Origin: Sarcocystis neurona
Taxonomy: Eukaryota > Apicomplexa > Conoidasida > Eucoccidiorida > Sarcocystidae
Length of the DNA stretch: 64,000 bases
Direction of reading: 5' to 3'
NCBI GenBank assembly: GCA_000727475.1
Contig: KL647289.1
Location: forward strand, 5,584,019-5,648,018
A program made the translations under genes and the position numbers. Under the pieces are notes generated by a model. It was not told the DNA's origin and did not search any database. It saw only the letters and a list, made by a program, of their open reading frames with translations. This document shows, one piece after another, positions 32,573-45,800 of the stretch (the stretch's first letter is position 1; each line of letters starts with the position of its first letter).

Positions 32573-34976
32573 ATGACTGTTGCTGCTGCTGATCCTGCTG
32601 CTGCTGCAGCGGCTGCTCAGGCTTTTCGTATTGCTTGCGCTGCGTGGCCACGCCCCACCGCCAGAAACCCTCCGCGCTGGTGCTGCTCTTGCAGGAGTGT
32701 CGGCCGTCTCCTGGGTCTCGCAGGAGATGCGCCGCAGGAGCGCCGGAGTGAACGGCCAACCAGCAGGGCAACAGCAGCAGCAGCGGCCTCACTCCCCTGC
32801 AGCACAGCAATAGCAAGCGTGACGCCGCCAGGAACAGCACCTTCAGCAGGAGCAGACCCTGCAAAAACAGCCGCTTCAGGAACGCCGGCAAATCCTGCCG
32901 CTGCCAGAGCAAGAAATGCCACAGGAGCAGCAAAACCAGCGGAGCGAGCGGCGGGAGCTGCAGCAGCAGGGACGCCAGAAACAACAGCAGCCGGACCAGC
33001 ATCAGCTGCACGAACAATAGCAGCCAGGAGAGCAAAAACAGCCGGAACAACAGCAGCAGGGGCAGCAGCGTCTTCCGAAAGAACAGGAGTAGCAGGGACA
33101 GCAGCAAAGACAACAAGGGCAGGGACGGCAGTAGCTGGGACAGCAGCAGCAGCAAGAGCAGCAACGACAGCTTTGTCAGTTGTACGGGGTTTGAGCGCGC
33201 AGAAAGTAAGAGGAACAGGGACACGAGCAGCAGAAGCAGCAGCAACAAGGCGGGCACCAAGTTTGGAGAAGCGCGGATTGTTGCCAGCAGGTGCCATCGC
33301 AGCAGACACGGCAGCAGGACCACCAGCAGCTGCAGGGCAAACCGCGTCGAGCGCCGCCGCAGCTGCTGGTCGATATCCCACCTCTTCAGCCGCAGGAGAT
33401 GGAGCAACAACGACGGCAGCAGCGGCGAGGACAGGCTCAGCGGCAGCAGCAGCGAGGGCGGCAACGGCGGCAGACGCAGAAACAGGAGAAAAGACAGCAA
33501 CAGCGGCGCGGGCGAAGACAGTCCAACAGCATCCCACAAGAAAGCGAGAAGCTGCATGTACAGCAGACGCTTGGGGAGACGGAGCAGCAGGAAGGACCCC
33601 ATTTAGATCAGCAGCGGCGACAGCAGGTGCAGGAGGGGTGTTTTCGATACACGGCCTTGGTAGATTGATTCACACAGCTCACGCAGTCAAGCCAAGCAGC
33701 AGCAGCAAGGAAGGCAGCAGCAGCGGGAACGAAGGCCGCAGCAGCGGGCACGCAGACAGCAGCAGCAGGGACGAGGGCAGCAGCAGCAGGAACGAAGGCA
33801 GCAGCAGCAGGAACGAAGGCAGCAGCAACAGGAACGAAGGCAGCAGCAGCAGGAACGAAGGCAGCAGCAGCAGGAACGAAGGCAGCAGCAGCAGGAACGA
33901 AGGCAGCAGCAGCAGCAAGGAAGGCAGCGGCAGTGGAACTGACAGCGTGTGTCTTCCTGGTCGCGGGGTTACACAGCAGCAGGTGTGTGTGGAGCTGCCT
34001 TCTCGTGTACACCACGGTACTCAGGGTTTTGCTGGAGGTGCTGCTGTTTTTCTCAAGCGAGCGGAAGCTGCGCGCCAGCTGAAACCGGCACTGGCAACCG
34101 CAGCAACCGCACCTTGCATACAGCCACATCAAAACTCGGTTCTCTTTGCTCTTGTTGCTGCTCCTCCTCTCAGTCGCCAGGTTGCTGATGCTACTCGTAC
34201 TGCTGTGGCTCGGACTGCTATCGACGCCACAGCTAGCTTCCCCGCTCTTGGCGGTGTCGCTGCTGCTGGTATCGGCGCGACGGCTGACCTTTTGGCTGCT
34301 GCCGCAGCTGCAGCAGCTCGGGTCTTCGTGCAAGGCACAGCAGAAGCGTTGCCTTTCGCTGGGGGACGAGACGTGGCTCGCCCTCCTCCCGCGTGTCCAC
34401 TTACTTTCGAGGGGCTGCTGCCTTCCACGCGGATGACAGAGACGAGCCGGGGTGTGCGCCAGCACACGGCCGGTTCGGCTGGAGCTGCGTCTGCCGCTGC
34501 ATCTGCTGCAGATGAAAGAGACACGCCTGGCCAGCGAACGAGACAGCAGCAGTCGCGCCGCTTTGTTTTCGTTGCTGGCGCATGTGTCCCGTCTGCTGCC
34601 GCTGCCGTCCTGAAAACCACGCGCCCCCCCGGCGCATGTGCTGCTGTAGCGGCATGGCTGCCTGCTGCTGGTCTAAGGCCTGCAGGTGCGACAACTGCAG
34701 GGGCCCGCGACTCGCTGCCGTCGTCGCAGCAGAGACGCACGTTTGCTGCCGCTGCTGCCCCCAGTGTGACCGTCCTGCCCAGCGTTTGTCTGCCTGGTTC
34801 CTGTGCTGCTCTAGTAGCAACGCTACCTCTCCTGCCTCCTGCTGCTCTCCCTGCTGCTGCGCGGCGCTTAGTGAAAGAAGGCGTACACGAGCCGCAGGCG
34901 TGGCGAACTCTCTCTAATCGCGTAGTCGCTGTCTCTCAGGAACTCAGTATATCCCAGGTGGCAATGGTATTGCACG
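32573..34976 (+). CDS. HPR-like gene, large low-complexity first exon
   Basis: One frame is open from 32354 to a GTAAGT donor at 34977. In-frame ATGs occur at 32573 and 34433; the real start may be either or neither. The exon is Ala/Thr-rich up to 33.6 kb. It then has a Ser-rich heptad array, then more ordinary sequence, ending in QAWRTLSNRVVAVSQELSIS, the first helical-repeat-like segment. Opposite-strand frames over the same repeats are Leu- or Ala-only and look like shadows. Confidence 0.5.
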
Positions 34977-37900
34977 GTAAGTCACCTATGCATTGGCCGA
35001 TATGCATGCATATACGTATACACATGTATATATATATGCGCATACGTGTACATGTATATATATGCATAAACGTATACATATATATATATATATGGGTGCG
35101 GTGATGGAGACGACGTACGCCTCTTCTAGTTGCCGCTGCTCGATTAAGAAGTACGAGTGTCTCTCTGTACACACGAATATGTGTACACATATATGTGTGT
35201 TAATGGAGATTAAGCGCTGTCGAGGAATCTTTGCTTTGGTAGCAGTTGGGGGTATAGTATTCGACGTGTGCACGTGGAGAGGTATCTGAATATATATATA
35301 TATATATATATATATGGCCACACAGCCGGATGTATAGAGGCTTGCGCCATATCGCCGACGATTTGGTGTTGTACATCTGAAGGGGAAGAAGGTTCTCCTA
35401 TAGTGGTGGTGGTTGAAGTCCGTAGATATATGCAGTCTTTTATACGCGGAAATGTATGTGTATGTGTGTGCGCTTGAGCCCGCGAGTGTTTGTAGACGTA
35501 GAGAAATGCGTGTGCACACGCATGTGTGTTTTCTCCCGTCGACTGCTTTTCTTGTCACATAGAAGTGTTTGTGTGTCTGTATTTGCTGCGAGGGAACAGA
35601 CGCCTACATGCCCAAATAAGTGCTAGAGTGCTTGTGCGAGACGTGCTGCGTTACAGTATACGCCTTGAGACAGCTGCAAGACTTCAACGTCTTCTCCCAA
35701 CTGACGGCGCGCCTCGTTTACCTGGTAAGCTGATGCACAGGACAGTGGCAGTGGCAGCGCAGCGGCAGTGGCAGAGCAGCAGCAGCAGCAGCGCAGCGGC
35801 AGCAGCAGCAGCAGCAGCGCAGCGGCAGCAGCAGCGCAACAGCGGCAGCAGCAGCACAGCAGCAGCGCAACAGCAGCAGCAGCAGCAGAGGCAGCAGCAG
35901 CAGCAGGCACGCAGCAGGGGCAGGAGCAACCGCGGCAGAACCAGCAGCGCAGATCTCGAGAGGCGAGAGTGGGACCGAAGCAGCATCCACAGCAACAATT
36001 CTGAAAAATAGTCGATGACCAGCACCAGTGGTCGCCAGGGGGACGCAGGAAGTTGTTCAAGTCCCTCGAAAGCCGCGTCGACGAGCCGACTGAGGCGCGC
36101 CCACGCAGGACACCTTCTGGTCTCTGTGTCTCACAAACGTATCCATGCACCCAGGGCTACTTTTGTAGGCTTATGAATAGACGCACTTTTATATGAGTGT
36201 ATTTACTGTCGCTGCGCTGCACCTGCGCCGATTCATGTACAGCCTTCTGCTGTGCAAGACGAACAGAAGGCTTCGCACACGTGACGGTGCTGCGGGTGCT
36301 GCTGCTCTAGCGTAGTGGAGCTCCGTAGGGAGGTACCACACCGCCCGTCAGGACAGCACCGGTGACTTTCTCCATAGAAGGGCGGACGGACGGGGTGGAT
36401 GTCTCCACCGGCGTGAACGACTCTGCAAGCACCACAACAGGTACTGATGCTGCTGTGGGATGGTGCAGCTTCGCCAGGAAGACGCTGTCGGAGAGGCTGG
36501 CTGCAGCAGTGATGAGGCGAGCAGCGGAGAAAAGGAAAGTGGAAATCACTTCCGCGTGCTGAAGCAGGTCAAGGAACCGCGTGGCACGAGCAGCAGCTTG
36601 ACAGCAAGAGACTGGACGAACATCGTCGTCGCGTCTGGTCGACTTCTTTACCTCGACAAGTGAGCAGTCAACTCAGGAGATTAGAAGACTTGTCCTGGTA
36701 GTATATCACGGCGCAAATGTTTATCTGCTACATATATATTATGTGCGCGCGTATCTGGAGTTCTTATGTTGGAGGATTCAGAAATTCATCCATGCGTCCA
36801 TGTGAGTGTACACTAGCGGATAGCCGTAAAGTAAGAGCGTGCTCTGTGCCGGCCGTGCGATGTGCTGTGGGTGCTGGGCCCCGTTTGTATCGACGCCAGC
36901 GCGGTAACTTCCCATGGACTCGCGCAAGGATGTGGATGTGGAGAGGGAGAGAGAAACACGTATATATGTGTTTCCACATGTACTGCTGGATGAACGGTCG
37001 CCGCCCGGAGTACTTCGAAAGTGACCCGTGCCAGTGTCAAGGTAAAAACGTATATACGCACACCCGCGTGGACCTGGACGTCGTGGTGACGCAGACGGGG
37101 AATTTACGGCATGTAGACGTTTGCTTCAAACTATATTATTTCTGCGCGCACGTCTATATGTGAACTTGTGTGGTCATTTGCCCTGAAGCACGTTGTATCT
37201 GCACATCGATATTTGTATATATGCTTATCCTCATGTACCTGTAGAGGTTGTAGCAGCACCGACCGCGCTGTACCTCGTGGGGGGATCGGTGGCGGTGCTG
37301 CTTTGAACCGCGCCACCTGCTGCGCATCATTACGCAATGTCGCTGCTCCTTTTTTCCGTCCACCTCACAGCTGCTGCTGTTCCTGCTGCACTGCTGCGCG
37401 GCCACCGCCTGTTTGTAGTCGTAATTCTCGTGGTGTAATCCTCCTGGTGATGCTTCCCGTCGACAAGCTTTCTAGGCAGTGTCTCGGCGGTGGACGGCGG
37501 AGGCACTACGTGGGCTGCTGAGGTCCCGCATTTGCTCCGTTGGGGACTGCTGCTGCTGCTGTGCGCCCCACTCCCGCACTATTCACCAAGCTGCTGCTCC
37601 TGCTGCAGTGCTCCTACGTTGCACTACTGCCACTGCTTCTGCGGGACTGCTGGCGTGCGACACTGCATCTTCTGGAATCTCATGAGAAGGCCTGAGCACC
37701 TGCCGCGGTGCTGGTGCGGTGTTGCGGCTGCCGCGCATCTCCTGCAGTCAACGGCTTTTGACGAGACTGGCGCTCCTGCCTTCTGCGTGCGCGCGGCTTC
37801 TGAGCTGATTTGCTGCCGCCACCTCCGTCGGTGGCGTGCTGGTCTGCTGCGTCTGCTGCCGTCACTCGTACTATCTGCATATGTCGCTGCTACCGTGCGC

Positions 37901-40900
37901 TCTCGCAGTGATTGCTGTCACCTGTGTGCTGCTGCTCTGCAGCTAAGCAGCCTTAAACCGTCGTTTCCCCGTGCTATCTTCTTGCTCAGTACTGCCTCGC
38001 CGCTTCTGTTACACTCCTGCTGCTATGCGCCACGGTTGCTGCTGCTGATTCTGTGCAGGGAGCTGCACGAGCTGCTTGCCCAGCATCTGGAGCGACTGCT
38101 GCCGGATATGCGACCGAAAGACCTCGTTAATATCGCGCATGCATATGCGAGGCTGTGAGAGGCTCCACTCTCTCCCATTTACGTCCTGTCCTTTTATATT
38201 ACTGCACTTTTACGCACACACATACGCACATACGTGTACAAAGGAACACTCATACGCATACATGCCCACGCCCACACGTATTTAGAGACTGACAAAAACA
38301 GAAGTACCTGTGTGCCTGCGTCTACCCACACACCGACGGATTTCTGCCTGCACCCGCCTGCGTCCGTGGGGTCGAGCAAGCAAACATGCAGACGGCGTGC
38401 TCCACGTTACGCTTCGCCCTTAATAATGAACTGGCACGCTTCACAAAGACGCAGAAAAAGGACTTCTTGTAAAAGAACAGCTGCTGCACCAGCTTGTTTC
38501 TACTCGTGTTTGCAAGATACACAACAAAAAGTGGTACAGACAGACAAGGGCCTCCTCAAGGGGATTGCTTGCCTCCGCGCAAGGAGCGTGCGTATCCAGG
38601 TCCCCAGAAAGTAGATCATTGCCATTACGCAAGAAGAGTACTCAGCCAGCTCTTTCAAAGTGAAGATCTTTGTAATCTTATGCAAGCTGAATAGAAAAGC
38701 CTTCTAGCAGCCCGCAGGTGGACCGGCTGCTTGAACCTCTCTGTGCGCATACTGGCGAGCGAAACAACCTGCTGAACGAGAGTTACACGTGTAAGGAGGG
38801 AAATGACCATTTCCCGGACGCACTGACGCACTAGTTAGGGGAACAGCTAACGCTCAAGAAGTATCGCCAGAACGAGAAGGTAGCGTTCAGGCGGTCCTGC
38901 CTTCATACGAAGCCTTCACGAAGAAGGGCTGCGACACGGCAGTGAAGGGAATGTCCTGGTACTAGGCGTGATGGTACGAGTTGAACAAATCCGTAGTAGG
39001 GAGTGTTGCTGCTGGTCCAGCACTCATCAGGCAGCGCTGGTGTGTGGAGTGCCGGTGATGGTGCAGGCGTATCGTCGATCGAGAGTTCTTCAACGTCGTT
39101 GCAAGTACGTGCTCGTCTACACTCCTTCATGCCTCTCTCTACAGCCGCACGACTGCTGCTGGTGCTCCTGGTGTTGGTGGTGCTGCTGTCTCCTGTGGCT
39201 GCTGCTGCCGTTAGATCGCTTTTGCGCAGTTTCACATGCTCCTCCTGGCGCTGCTGCTGACACTGTGCAAGTGATGCGACTGTTGCTGCTGTCGCGATGC
39301 AGCTGTCGTGTGTCAACCCGCCGCTGCTGTGCTGCCCCTCCGCGCGCTGTTGCCGCCGCGCAGTGGAGTGTCTTTTTCTTGCGGTTGCGACGACGCTTCA
39401 CCACTTCTACTGTTCCTGACTGCTGCAGCCGCCGGGTTGCGTCGTTGATGCTGCACTTGCCTAAGGAACACCGGCCTCTGTCGAACTGCACACTTGGGTC
39501 AGCTCCGGCAGCGCGCGGGCGGCAGGAATCTTCGAGAGTGCTCCTTCCTGACTTAGCGTGAAAGGCGTTTGTATCCAAGCCTTCTGTGTCCCGTGTAGAC
39601 TGACGCACCTCTTTAGCCACTCCATGCGGCAGCAGCGACGGCGCGGCATCAAGCAGTGCACTCCGCGTGAAGAATCTCTGTTCCACTATCTGCCCACACA
39701 GTAGCTGACGAGCGCACTGGGTGTTGCAGCAGCAGCACCATCACCAGCACTAGGTAACAGCGTGAGCAGTGATGAGGGTTAGCGAGTCTTTCTGGGGTCC
39801 CGTACGCAGCAGCAGCGCCGCAGGAGGTTGCTTGCAGCATCTACGAACATGTGCAAGTGTTTTGCCGCGTTTTGAAAGTCAGCTGGGAAGGGCGACGCTT
39901 GCGTGCTTTTCTTCGCATTGCTGAATTAGGAAGAGGACGTAGATATATGTGCTCGTGCGCCTCCCTGTCTGCCTTGAAATTGGGAACGTGACGCGAGTGG
40001 CAGTTGTGGCAGGTTGGGGAACGCTTTACAGCAGTGGTATTGCTCCGATAGTTTCGCGGCGGTGGAGGTGGCGCGTGTGGCTGCGATGCCCTTGCGCCCG
40101 CCCACACCATAATCAGACGCGTGCAAAGCACTTTTACTGAGAAGGGTGAAAGGGCGCAGAGTGCGTCCTTCCAAAGAAGTCATGACACACTTTCTTGTGT
40201 GGTGATTCTCTCCAGAACTTCTCTTTTCAAAAGAGAAATTCCTCCGCGAGAGCCGGGAAGCGTACGTTTGAACTTCGAGCCTTAAGAGATGCATCTAAAG
40301 AACGAAGGGCCAGGTTTTGCTATGTATGCGAAGAGGGGCCACTGCTGTTGGGCAGTTTCCCAGGAATGTGGGAGCGGCTGCGGCTGCTATCTGGGACACG
40401 CGTACAGAGAGGCAAAACCAAAGATGTGGAACAGTCGAGGACGGCTGCCGGTAGTCATTCACGTGTTCTCTGTTGCTGCTGCTGCTGCTGCGTACGTACG
40501 CGCGCGATTTTTGTTGTTGTTGCGATTGCAGCGACGCTGCCGGAATACCTTTACGACCTGACACCTGTGGGATTGACAAATATTATCACGTCTTTCGCCA
40601 GGTAACACACTCAGTTGATGGTCGCACATATTTTCCGCAGGAGGCTGTGGAACCCACAGGCATCTTTGCTTCTCGGCCGTTTAGATGTTGCTGTTGGCTG
40701 CCCTTCCCGGACAAACTCCCGGTTCCGGGCGCTCTTCTTTTTCCACAGTCGTTGCGGTGCCGCTTTCTTTGAAGCCGCAACGGCTTACCTTCTCATTGAT
40801 AAACACTCGTCGTCTGTCAAGCCGAGCGTGCGCGAGGCTGCCCTCTTGGTCGCGTGCGGCTTTGCAGGGAGCACCGCTGCTGCTCTGTTCCGGTGCCTTG

Positions 40901-42832
40901 CTGGAGTCGCTGCTGTACCGATAGTGCTGCCCCTGTTGGTGTGCACCTGCTGCTGTTGTGTCTGCTCTGTTGCTGCTGCCGCTGCTCCTGCTGCTCTCGC
41001 TGACGCAGGGCAGGCGTCTATGACGCCAAGCTGTTTGATGCCGTAACAGCAGAAGCAGCCCGTCGCGTTCAGGAATTCGGGGGAACGGAACTCCTTAACC
41101 TTCTCATGGGTCTCAGCAAAACCCACACGTCCTTGTAAGTATATCCAACATATGCGTACGCGCTGGTGTGGCTGAGTATATGTGTGCAGTGGAAGCTTAA
41201 ATGCATACATGTGTACATAGCACACATATATATATGTGTGTGGGTGCACCCGCGTGTGTGCACATACATGCATGTACACGTTTGTGCATACACGGTATGT
41301 TTGACCGTCTATACAAGTGTACACGTGTGTGCCTTTGTGGAAGCGGAGCACGTGTACGCTACGTTGGTACGATTCACATCCCTCTGCGCCAACTTAGAAC
41401 GGTACGTATTTTTTGCAACATGCAGGTCACGTTATCTATTCATCAATGACGAGACACGTAAAGCTATTGAAAGCGCCGTATGTGTGTCTATAGTTGTGTA
41501 TACATGTATATATGCAGATGTTCCATACAAAGATACACCTATACATGTAGTCATGCGCCTCTTCACGTTAAAAGTGTGCTAGCTCTTCCCGCTGTACACA
41601 CGGGAAAGCGAATATAATCACAAGTATATATATAGCGATGGTGCGTATGCGCAGTTGCGCCACTTCATGTGTACGGCTCGTCGCCCGCTGCGTCGACCCC
41701 TAGACGCTATCTGCAGCCGCTGTCGCGATACTGCTCCTGCTCCTCCAGCAGCCTTCCGCATGAAGTGCATGTGCTGCGTTTCACACGTTGGTCTGCTGGG
41801 CTCCCACGGTAGCCTGCATCTTCCTCTGCCGTTGCTATTGCTCTGCTGCGGCGGTGCTTCGTCTGTCCCGACCTCGAAAGACCGGCTGGGCTGAGACGTC
41901 GCGACGGCCCCTTCGTTGCTACAGTTTTGAAGGCTCTGCGACGCCGGATGGGTCCCTTTGGATTCGTACAGCTTCTTCAAGTAAGCCGCAGCCCCACTGC
42001 TGCAGATTATTCATCAACACGGGCAACGCTGCGGAGCGCCCCGCCAGGCAGGAACCCGCAGCAGCTGCAGTAACAGCAACACGCGCAGAAACGCCTTTGA
42101 CTGTAGACAGTTGTATCACTGCAATGTATCAACATCTTCAGCCAATCCTGCAGACCTAGCAGTGTGCACCACGTGTCAGACTTGCAATTGAAACAGCAGC
42201 AGCAGCACAAGGACCCCCACCAGCAGTAACAACAACAAGAGGAGAAGAAGCAGCAGCATCGGCAGAGGCCCCACCTGCAGCAATACGCGTACATTCGTCA
42301 ACTTCTCCTCCTCTGGGACTGCGTATTCGTGCACGCCTGCGCAGGTGCTGGAATACCTGATTTTGCTGGACTACTTCGATCCTCTTTTCATTCACAAGAA
42401 GCTGCTACCTGCGCTGCTGGCGAGGCGTCCGAGTCCGCCGACAGCTGAGGCAGCGGAGCGACACGCCACACAGGGACCCGCAGCAGCTGCAGCGACAGCG
42501 GCACGCGCGGAAACGCTTTTAACTGTACGCAGTTGTTGTATCAGGGGAATGTATTACATCTTCGGCCGGTACTGCAGGCTCCCGACTCTGTTGTCCGCGC
42601 GCTCTTCCAAGTGACTTGTGTGAGAAATTACAGAAGACTTCTTTAAGAACGAACTAGTGTCTGATGTAACACACACGTCTTTGTATCTGTGTCAGCGTGT
42701 GCGTATGCGCTTTAGCGGCGCGTATATGAATACGTGTGTACACTGATATGTATATACTACTTATATGTACTCCTGTGATTGCATGTGTGTGTGTGTGTGT
42801 ACGTGTGCGTGTATATATACGTATATACATAC

Positions 42833-42876
<44 letters not shown>

Positions 42877-45800
42877 GCAGAATGTATTCAGTGAGACGGC
42901 TATCGATGGGGTTATTCCACAGGTTTGGGAGGTGTCTGAACACCTGAATCGGCAGCTGCCAGCGCTAGTGCAACTAACGAAACGTCATTCCCGGAGGGCC
43001 CGCGAGAACACTTAGCTAGCTGGCTGCGTGCGCACGTTGTCAAGGAAATTTTTTTTTTGATTGGGGCAACGCGTACAGTCCTTTGTTGGCAGCCTGGTGG
43101 CGTGATCTTCGTTCTTTTCTTCCCTACGCATGCCACCTGCTGCGTTTCTTCCCACTGTCGCGTGCTTTGCCGTTGTATCTTTCTACCCGTTAATATTTAG
43201 CCTATGCAATGCCAGGGATAGAAGTTGAATGAGGCACAGCCTTGCCTCATAGGCATGCAACCGCAAGAAACGGGGAAGCTCCTGCTCATGTGTCACGTAG
43301 TCTGTGCCTCCACAGGTAACGCGTGGATCAGACTGCTGCTGGTTTGCAAGATTTGTAGAATTTCGCTTCTCTAACCAACAAGTGTACCTGTGCGCACGTA
43401 TACGTGAACGAATTCTACTTACGTGTCTTTCCGCTTGAACGCGTCGTGGCACACTCAAAAGATTTGCCTTTTGCACGTTACCCTTCTCACTGGTCTGCAG
43501 TGTTGTAATTTAGAGATGAAGTTACGTTTGAACAGACTGACGTTTATCTCTACGCGTGTGTAGCGGACCCACCTGTACCCTTGGGCGTCGAGGAACAGAT
43601 CTGTGGAAGACGAAAACACACAGGTGTGCAGCGGAGTCGTAGAGTCGTTAGGTGGCGTATTAGGAGAGGAGAGCTCTCGGTTTATTACCTTGTCGTCGCT
43701 GCAGCCTGTGAGTGGAATGTCTAGTCACCCCGCTGACACTTGTGACGCAGCCGATTGTCCTGCTGCTGTTTTTCGACAGCTGTTTTTACCACCTTTGTTC
43801 TCTTGTATCATTTCTCTTCTGTGTCGTCTGCTGGTGTGGATCCTGCGGCGGTGCTACCTGTGGTGCAGCTATACCTGAGACTGCTGTGCTGTCTGCAGCA
43901 GCTTCCCGCACTTTCGCAGACTGCGCTGCAGCTCTTGCAGGAGGTGGTCGAGCAATTTCCTCTCCTCTTTGTTCAAGAAGACTTGGGCCGGGTCGCTGCA
44001 GCCATTCACCTGCTCCATAGAGTAAGGAACTCCTTCGGACACGGTCTGCCTACGAGTTCACAGACGTATTGACGTCTGCGTGAGAAATCCTGCGAGGGCA
44101 TGGCAATTATATCTGTGTGAACGTGGGATTTCTTTCAAACATCCGAAGCACGTGCGTCTGGATAAATGTGGACAGTTCTACGTGCATCTGTATACATGTT
44201 TCCCATGTATGTTCTGCATCTCTTCTTCGAGGCGGAGGGCTGCGCACGGTAACGTGGTTGCAGGCATCACGATGACGTGACGCTTGTGAGTGAGCCGCTG
44301 TTCTCGCAGCTGGCTCGTGTGAAGCTCTGTGTGTGTGTGTGTGTCTCTGCTGCCAGTACCGACCCCACTGATGTAGGTTGCGCCAAAACATCTACTTTTT
44401 TTGCCCATCGCGACTGCGTCAGTGAAGTTTTGTTGTCAGAGCATTAATAACTCTCTTTTAACTGTGGGCTGCAGTGGCGTTACACTCTCCGAAGAAGAAG
44501 GTTCTGGTACAGCGGTATGTGCACGACAGATAAACTCTGTTGGATGTAAGTCAACAGAGGTCCACTCTTGTACACCCGCACACATGGATACATATACATG
44601 TATTCATGAACGCATACCTATGCCCACGCTCGCATGTCTGCTACGGTGAGGATCTCTGTGGCAGTCGAGCTGCATTTGCTGCCACTTCATGGCGGCGTAT
44701 CTTGCGTGCAGGACAGAGTTAACCTTTGAAAAAAGTTGAATTTGTGAGTGGTTGCGGGGCTCTTCTCAACTTGTCCGTAGGAGGCTAACTAAGTCTGCCA
44801 ACTTACCCGTCTACACGTCTGCAAGGGGTCCAGCTTCAAATTGTATGTGGGCCACTTCTTGACACTTTACAGCTCTACGCCGCGTACACAGGCGTAAAGA
44901 ATTATTTGGAAGCCTACTCTGTATACGCGCATACGGCTGGTACATACACCCGTAGTCTTGACTATCCTTAGTAAGCTATTTATGTATATATATGTGTGCT
45001 CAGCAAAGTCGTAGCTATTGTACACGAGCTTGGGAGAACAACTGCAAGCAGACTGCTGCAAACGTAGAATACGAAAACGAGCGTGCAGGATGGTTTTAGC
45101 TTCACAGAATTGATACGCAGGCCTGCTTCTGTGAGAATGTCTGTGACGGCAGCTCGGGTGCTACGACTATAACTCGTTTTCGAAAGCGGAGGCGCTGCTA
45201 CTCTGGGACAGAATGTCAACCGTCCGACAACTGCGTTTCGCTAACGTCGTGCAGCTGCAGGAGGCTTTCAAAGGCTTCGGTGAGACGAAATCCGTGTGCG
45301 CTACTTGCTTACCTGTACGTCTATCTACACGCGCACCTTTGCTTCGAAATTCAATTTCTGAGCAATACGTGTACGCACAAACACATGAACGCACAGAGAT
45401 GATTACGTAGAAAAATAAGCCGGACACGTGCACACACCCCACAGTAGAATCGTAGACTGGTAGACTGTAAGTCTGCCTGTGACGCTGCCGCTAGTGTGTT
45501 TGCAGTCGTCTGGAGAGTGACTCGTGCACTGCTTCTGTCGAGCGGAAAAAGAAACTCGTTCAATACCGTTTACGCTGCCTTCAAGTGCAGGTGGGAGGAC
45601 CAACGAGTATCGGCAACTTTTCTGACATCCTGCGTAATCGACTCTGTCTGCTCTTGAAACTGGGTGCCTTTTTTCCTTCAAGAGTAGCCGCGACTCCGCC
45701 GTGAGCGTGCATAGCGATACAACTTCACAATACGGATGTGCGCGACTCTGCAACCTACACACACAGATGTCTGCACTGCATCCAGGGAAGATTGATGCGC

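Noticed and set aside
32523..33602. Minus-strand frames of 359 and 306 codons, Leu-only and Ala-only in character
   Set aside because: They are the reverse-complement readings (CTG = Leu, GCT = Ala) of CAG/GCA repeats; the plus-strand frame continues into helical-repeat sequence with a proper donor.
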